From positions 1 to 44,377 of the forward strand of contig BOJX01000012.1 of NCBI GenBank assembly GCA_016860685.1: DNA of 44,377 bases. The letters are read 5' to 3'. Position numbers and translations under genes: made by a program. Source of the stretch: Planctomycetota bacterium. GTDB taxonomy: Bacteria > Planctomycetota > Phycisphaerae > UBA1845. The notes beneath the pieces were generated by a model. The model was not told the DNA's origin. It made no database searches and worked only from the letters and a program-made list of their open reading frames with translations. Shown here one piece after another: positions 41,433-44,377 of this stretch; position 1 is the stretch's first letter; each line of letters begins with the position of its first letter.

Positions 41433-42275
41433 ATGAGCGGGCTCTTTCCGGCGCACCCGGGCGGCGAAGCGGACGTTGTCAGCCTCATCGAGGAACAATT
41501 CGAGCGCCTCGAGGAGCGGTTTCACCGTCTGCGCGCCGAGACCCGGCAGGCGATGCAGTTTTCCGCGATCGGCAGCGCGGCGACGATCTGGGCCCACGAA
41601 TTCAACAACCTCATCACCCCGATCCTGAACCTGTCCAAGTCCGCGCTGGATTTGAAGGATCCGGCATACACGGAAAAGGCGCTGCGGATCATCGCGTCGA
41701 ACGCGGAGACGCTGGTAGCGCTATCCGAGCGCATCCTGAATCTGGCTGCCCGGAATGAGGCCCCGGCGCCGACGCCGGTCGTCGTGAAAGCGGCGGTGCA
41801 GACGGCGATCGACGCTCTCGGGCGCGATCTGGCGAAGGATCGGATCCGCGTCAGCGTCGAGGTTCCCGAGGATCTTGCGGCTTGGGTCGATCCGCATTCG
41901 TTTCAGCAGATTCTGTTCAACCTGATTCTGAACGCCCGCGCGGCGATCGCCCAGGTCGGCGAGGGCCGGTTGCGGATCCACGGCGCCACGAGCGGGGATC
42001 GAGCAGTGATCAGCATCAGCGACACCGGGGTCGGGATCGAGCCGAGCGAGATGGAGTCGCTTTTCGACCCGTTTCGGTCGAGCCGGCGCACTTCCGGTCC
42101 CGAGGGCTCTCGACTGCGCTGCGGGGGAATCGGTCTGGCGCTATGCAAGCTGCTGATCGAGGAGAGCGAGGGATCGTTGACGGTGGAGAGCCGCAAGGGC
42201 GAGGGGACGACGTTCCGTATTCAACTCCCCACCGGCGAACCCCCGCGGGTATGCACTCCCCACCTGCCTGGCTGA
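41433..42275 (+). CDS. soluble histidine kinase without a sensor domain
   Basis: A 280-residue cytoplasmic kinase. A short coiled coil (IEEQFERLEERFHRLRAE) precedes an H-box FSAIGSAATIWAHEFNNLIT with His55, of the HEFNN type found in NtrB-like and phytochrome-linked kinases. The ATPase domain has QQILFNLILNARAAI (N box), SDTGVGIEPSE and GGIGLALCKLLIEES. No transmembrane helix, PAS or HAMP domain is visible, so its signal must come from a partner. The start ATG 41433 has GGGGGA 5 bases before it; an ATG 135 bp upstream would add an unrelated leader. No regulator gene is adjacent. It sits behind the hairpin at 41182-41270. Confidence 0.85.
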   Translation: MSGLFPAHPGGEADVVSLIEEQFERLEERFHRLRAETRQAMQFSAIGSAATIWAHEFNNLITPILNLSKSALDLKDPAYTEKALRIIASNAETLVALSERILNLAARNEAPAPTPVVVKAAVQTAIDALGRDLAKDRIRVSVEVPEDLAAWVDPHSFQQILFNLILNARAAIAQVGEGRLRIHGATSGDRAVISISDTGVGIEPSEMESLFDPFRSSRRTSGPEGSRLRCGGIGLALCKLLIEESEGSLTVESRKGEGTTFRIQLPTGEPPRVCTPHLPG

Positions 42276-42427
42276 ACCGGCGGGCCGACCTTCGTTTATT
42301 GACAGAAGCCGCGTAACCTCATAAGGGAACCGAGGTCCGTCGCGCTTCGGGGAAGTGTCCGAGGTACGTCTCGGAACCGCGGAGCAGCGTCTGCGTGGCG
42401 GACGACGACGGGAAGGAGCGGGCCTTC

Positions 42428-43150
42428 ATGAACGAGCGATTTTCGGATCGGGCGCGGCATGCGTTGGCGCTGGCGAATCTTGAAGCCGGGAAGCTGAGGC
42501 ACACGTATCTTGCGCCGGGGCACATCATGCTGGGTTTGATCGCCGAGGGGAAGTCGGTGGCGACCGAGACGCTGCGGCTTTTCGACGTGGACCTGGAGAA
42601 GGTCCGCTCTCAGGTGCGTTCCGAGATGGGCGAGGGCGACGCGGCGAGCGGTCGCGTCGGCGCGAGGGCGCAGACCCAGGAAACCAAGGAAGTCATCGCT
42701 CGCGCCATCGACGAGGCTCGGAAGTTCGGACACCGGTACGTCGGAACCGAACACATTACGCTGGGGCTGCTGGCGCAGGAAGACAGCCTGCCGTCGCGGA
42801 TTCTCCGGGCGCAGGGAGTGCGGATCGACTCGCTGCGGGAGAAGACCCTGGCGGCCCTGCGATCGGAGATCGATCCGTCGCACGACCTGGCGCATTCGCG
42901 GCACGGGCACTTTGAGTGGATGCACCAGGCCGAACTGGCAAAGGCGTTCCGATCGCCGAAGTTCTGGCACACGCTGATTCTGGCGGTGGACTCCGCAAAC
43001 CGGCTTGGCGCCGGCGAAATTGAGCAGATTCACCTTCTGCTGGCGCTGATCCGGGATGAGGGGACGACGGTGGCGACTCTGCTTCGGGAAAAGGGCGTAA
43101 CTCCGGACTGGGTGCGCGAGCGACTGCTGGCGTCGAACGGCGCAGAGTAG
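42428..43150 (+). CDS. Clp N-domain protein lacking ATPase (ClpS-independent adaptor-like)
   Basis: A 240-residue protein made of Clp_N repeats only. The first is FSDRARHALALANLEAGKLR with LAPGHIMLGLIAEG, the second is VIARAIDEARKFGHRYVG with EHITLGLLAQE, and a weaker third lies at the C-terminus (FWHTLILAVDSANRLGAG with QIHLLLALIRDEG). In ClpA/ClpC these repeats bind substrates and adaptors and are followed by two AAA modules, absent here. Stand-alone Clp-N proteins may therefore work as adaptors or decoys for a Clp protease. The start at 42428 has AAGGAG 9 bases upstream. The gene precedes maf. Confidence 0.82.
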   Translation: MNERFSDRARHALALANLEAGKLRHTYLAPGHIMLGLIAEGKSVATETLRLFDVDLEKVRSQVRSEMGEGDAASGRVGARAQTQETKEVIARAIDEARKFGHRYVGTEHITLGLLAQEDSLPSRILRAQGVRIDSLREKTLAALRSEIDPSHDLAHSRHGHFEWMHQAELAKAFRSPKFWHTLILAVDSANRLGAGEIEQIHLLLALIRDEGTTVATLLREKGVTPDWVRERLLASNGAE

Positions 43151-43321
43151 CCACGTCTTCACTGCCACGATCCCGGGGGGACGTTGGAGGATCGTCGCGT
43201 TCGAGTTGGAGCCGGTATTCCGTCGGGCGCGTGCGGACCGGAGGTCCGCGATCCGTCTTCATGCAACGACCTTACGACTCAGAGCGCTGAATTTCGGTGC
43301 GGAAGCGGGACGGGGCGCAGC

Positions 43322-43918
43322 GTGGCGGAGCGCGAGCTGATTCTGGCGTCGGGAAGTCCGCGGCGGGCACAGATCCTCAGGGATCTGGGATTTCAATTCC
43401 GAGTCGTGCCGTCGCCGATCGAGGAGCCGCTCGGGTTTGCGAGCCCGATGTCGCCCGCCGAGCTTGCCCAAGCGCTGAGCGTTTTCAAGGCGGAGGCGGT
43501 GAGGGCGATCGTCCGGGAAGGGTTGATTCTTGCAGCGGACACGGTGGCGGCGAAGGACGGCGAGGTCTTCGGAAAACCGTCGGACCGGGCGGACGCGCGC
43601 CGGATCCTCCAGGCCTTGAGCGGTACTTGCCACGAGGTGCATACCGGCATGACGCTGCTCGACGCCCGGACCGGCCGGAGGGACACGCGCGTCGACACGA
43701 CAGCCGTGGTGATGCGTCCGCTGCGGCCTGACGAGATCGAGTCCTACCTCGACAGCGAAGCCTGGGTCGGTAAGGCGGGGGCATACGGCATCCAGGACCA
43801 CGGCGACGCCTTCGTGGAGCGGATCGAGGGCAGTTTTTCGAACGTGGTGGGGCTTTCGGTGGAATTGCTGGGGACGATGCTGAAGGCGTTTGAGACCGCC
43901 GGGAGAGGGGACGACTGA
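43322..43918 (+). CDS. Maf-like nucleotide pyrophosphatase
   Basis: A 198-residue Maf-family protein. The start [14 protein letters not shown], the middle [20 protein letters not shown] and the C-terminal [16 protein letters not shown] and [11 protein letters not shown] are all diagnostic. Maf proteins hydrolyse nucleoside triphosphates, often dTTP, UTP or modified forms, and help keep odd nucleotides out of nucleic acids. The GTG at 43322 starts the family sequence; a longer upstream ATG frame has no Maf content. Its TGA overlaps the ATG of rph (TGATG), so they are translationally coupled. Confidence 0.92.
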   Translation: MAERELILASGSPRRAQILRDLGFQFRVVPSPIEEPLGFASPMSPAELAQALSVFKAEAVRAIVREGLILAADTVAAKDGEVFGKPSDRADARRILQALSGTCHEVHTGMTLLDARTGRRDTRVDTTAVVMRPLRPDEIESYLDSEAWVGKAGAYGIQDHGDAFVERIEGSFSNVVGLSVELLGTMLKAFETAGRGDD

Positions 43919-44377
43919 TGGCGCGAAACGACGGGCGGCGCGGCGACGAGATCCGCAAGGTCGAAATCGTTCGCGGGTTCACCCGGAATGCGGCCGGGTC
44001 GGTGCTGATTCGCACCGGGGGCACGCACGTTCTCTGCACCGCGATCTGGGAGTGCTCAGTTCCGGACTGGCGGAAGGGGAAGGGCAGCGGGTGGGTGACG
44101 GCGGAATACGACATGCTGCCCGGCGCGACGCCGACGCGAAAATCCCGCAACCGGGGCAAAGTTGATGGGCGGACCCAGGAGATTCAACGCCTGGTAGGGC
44201 GGTCCCTGCGGGCGGTGGTGGACCTGGAGGCGCTGGGAGAGAATTCGATTCTGATCGATTGTGACGTGCTTCAGGCGGACGGCGGCACGCGGACGGCGGC
44301 GATCACCGGGGCTTACGTGGCGCTGGCGGATGCGGTGGACGCCGCGCGGCGAAAGGGGTGGGTCGCGGCGTCGCCGA
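43918..44377 (+). CDS. rph: ribonuclease PH (partial, runs off the window)
   Basis: The first 153 codons of RNase PH, a phosphate-dependent 3'-to-5' exoribonuclease that trims tRNA precursors. Family phrases are [37 protein letters not shown], and [20 protein letters not shown] with [19 protein letters not shown]. The full enzyme is about 240 residues, so about a third lies past 44377. Its start overlaps the stop of maf. Confidence 0.92.
   Translation, partial: MARNDGRRGDEIRKVEIVRGFTRNAAGSVLIRTGGTHVLCTAIWECSVPDWRKGKGSGWVTAEYDMLPGATPTRKSRNRGKVDGRTQEIQRLVGRSLRAVVDLEALGENSILIDCDVLQADGGTRTAAITGAYVALADAVDAARRKGWVAASP

Overview
The window looks like chromosomal DNA from a GC-rich Gram-negative bacterium, most likely a planctomycete (Phycisphaerae-like). 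This is inferred from paired PQQ-type beta-propeller proteins, a heptose/LPS-type polysaccharide cluster, exported CARDB, CHRD and thrombospondin-type proteins, and the style of the transposases. No ribosomal RNA is present to confirm it.

Layout. (1) 1-4103: remnant of a type I restriction operon on the minus strand. A broken hsdS, an abortive-infection (Abi_C) gene, a RloC/PrrC-like AAA ATPase with a Cys-x2-Cys hook, and an hsdR cut to its first codons follow each other with 1-4 bp overlaps. (2) 4104-5316: a decayed IS1595-family element. (3) 5315-9170: two exported PQQ-like beta-propeller proteins. (4) 9275-17711: a CoA-ligase-like gene, a sugar epimerase, gmhA and hldE on the minus strand, then an O-antigen ligase/polymerase, a glycosyltransferase and murQ on the plus strand, so mostly LPS/cell-envelope sugar metabolism. 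(5) 18228-20655: an exported CARDB protein, a tiny lipoprotein and the C-terminal stub of a thrombospondin type 3 repeat protein. (6) 20655-30454: an IS1182-like fragment, a solitary left end of the IS1595 element, then a type I-G (formerly I-U) CRISPR-Cas interference operon (cas3, csx17, csb1/cas7, csb2/cas5-6) and a 13-repeat array. No cas1, cas2 or cas4 is visible. (7) 31090-34129: two more exported proteins. Together with the CARDB protein they share an unassigned C-terminal four-cysteine domain. (8) 34398-44377: tRNA-Cys(GCA), argS, a small lipoprotein, a ZIP metal transporter, two histidine kinases, an exported helical protein, a long RNA hairpin with a T-run, a Clp-N-only protein, maf and the start of rph.

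How the parts fit. The strongest unusual signal is at the 5' end of the CRISPR operon. The 118 bp before and into cas3 are nearly identical to the left end of the IS1595 element 17 kb away, including a TTGACT-17-TATATG promoter, the ribosome binding site and the first six codons (MAGRAV). The insertion-sequence end therefore appears to supply transcription and translation start to cas3, and the gene now encodes an IS-Cas3 fusion. A second signal is the defence core of the hsd operon (Abi_C plus RloC-like ATPase), which stays open while both flanking restriction genes are broken. A third is the shared C-terminal four-cysteine domain. A fourth is the 80-nt near-perfect hairpin at 41182-41261 downstream of an AT-rich island.

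Limits: all family names come from reading motifs, and no database search was run. Promoters and terminators are pattern calls.
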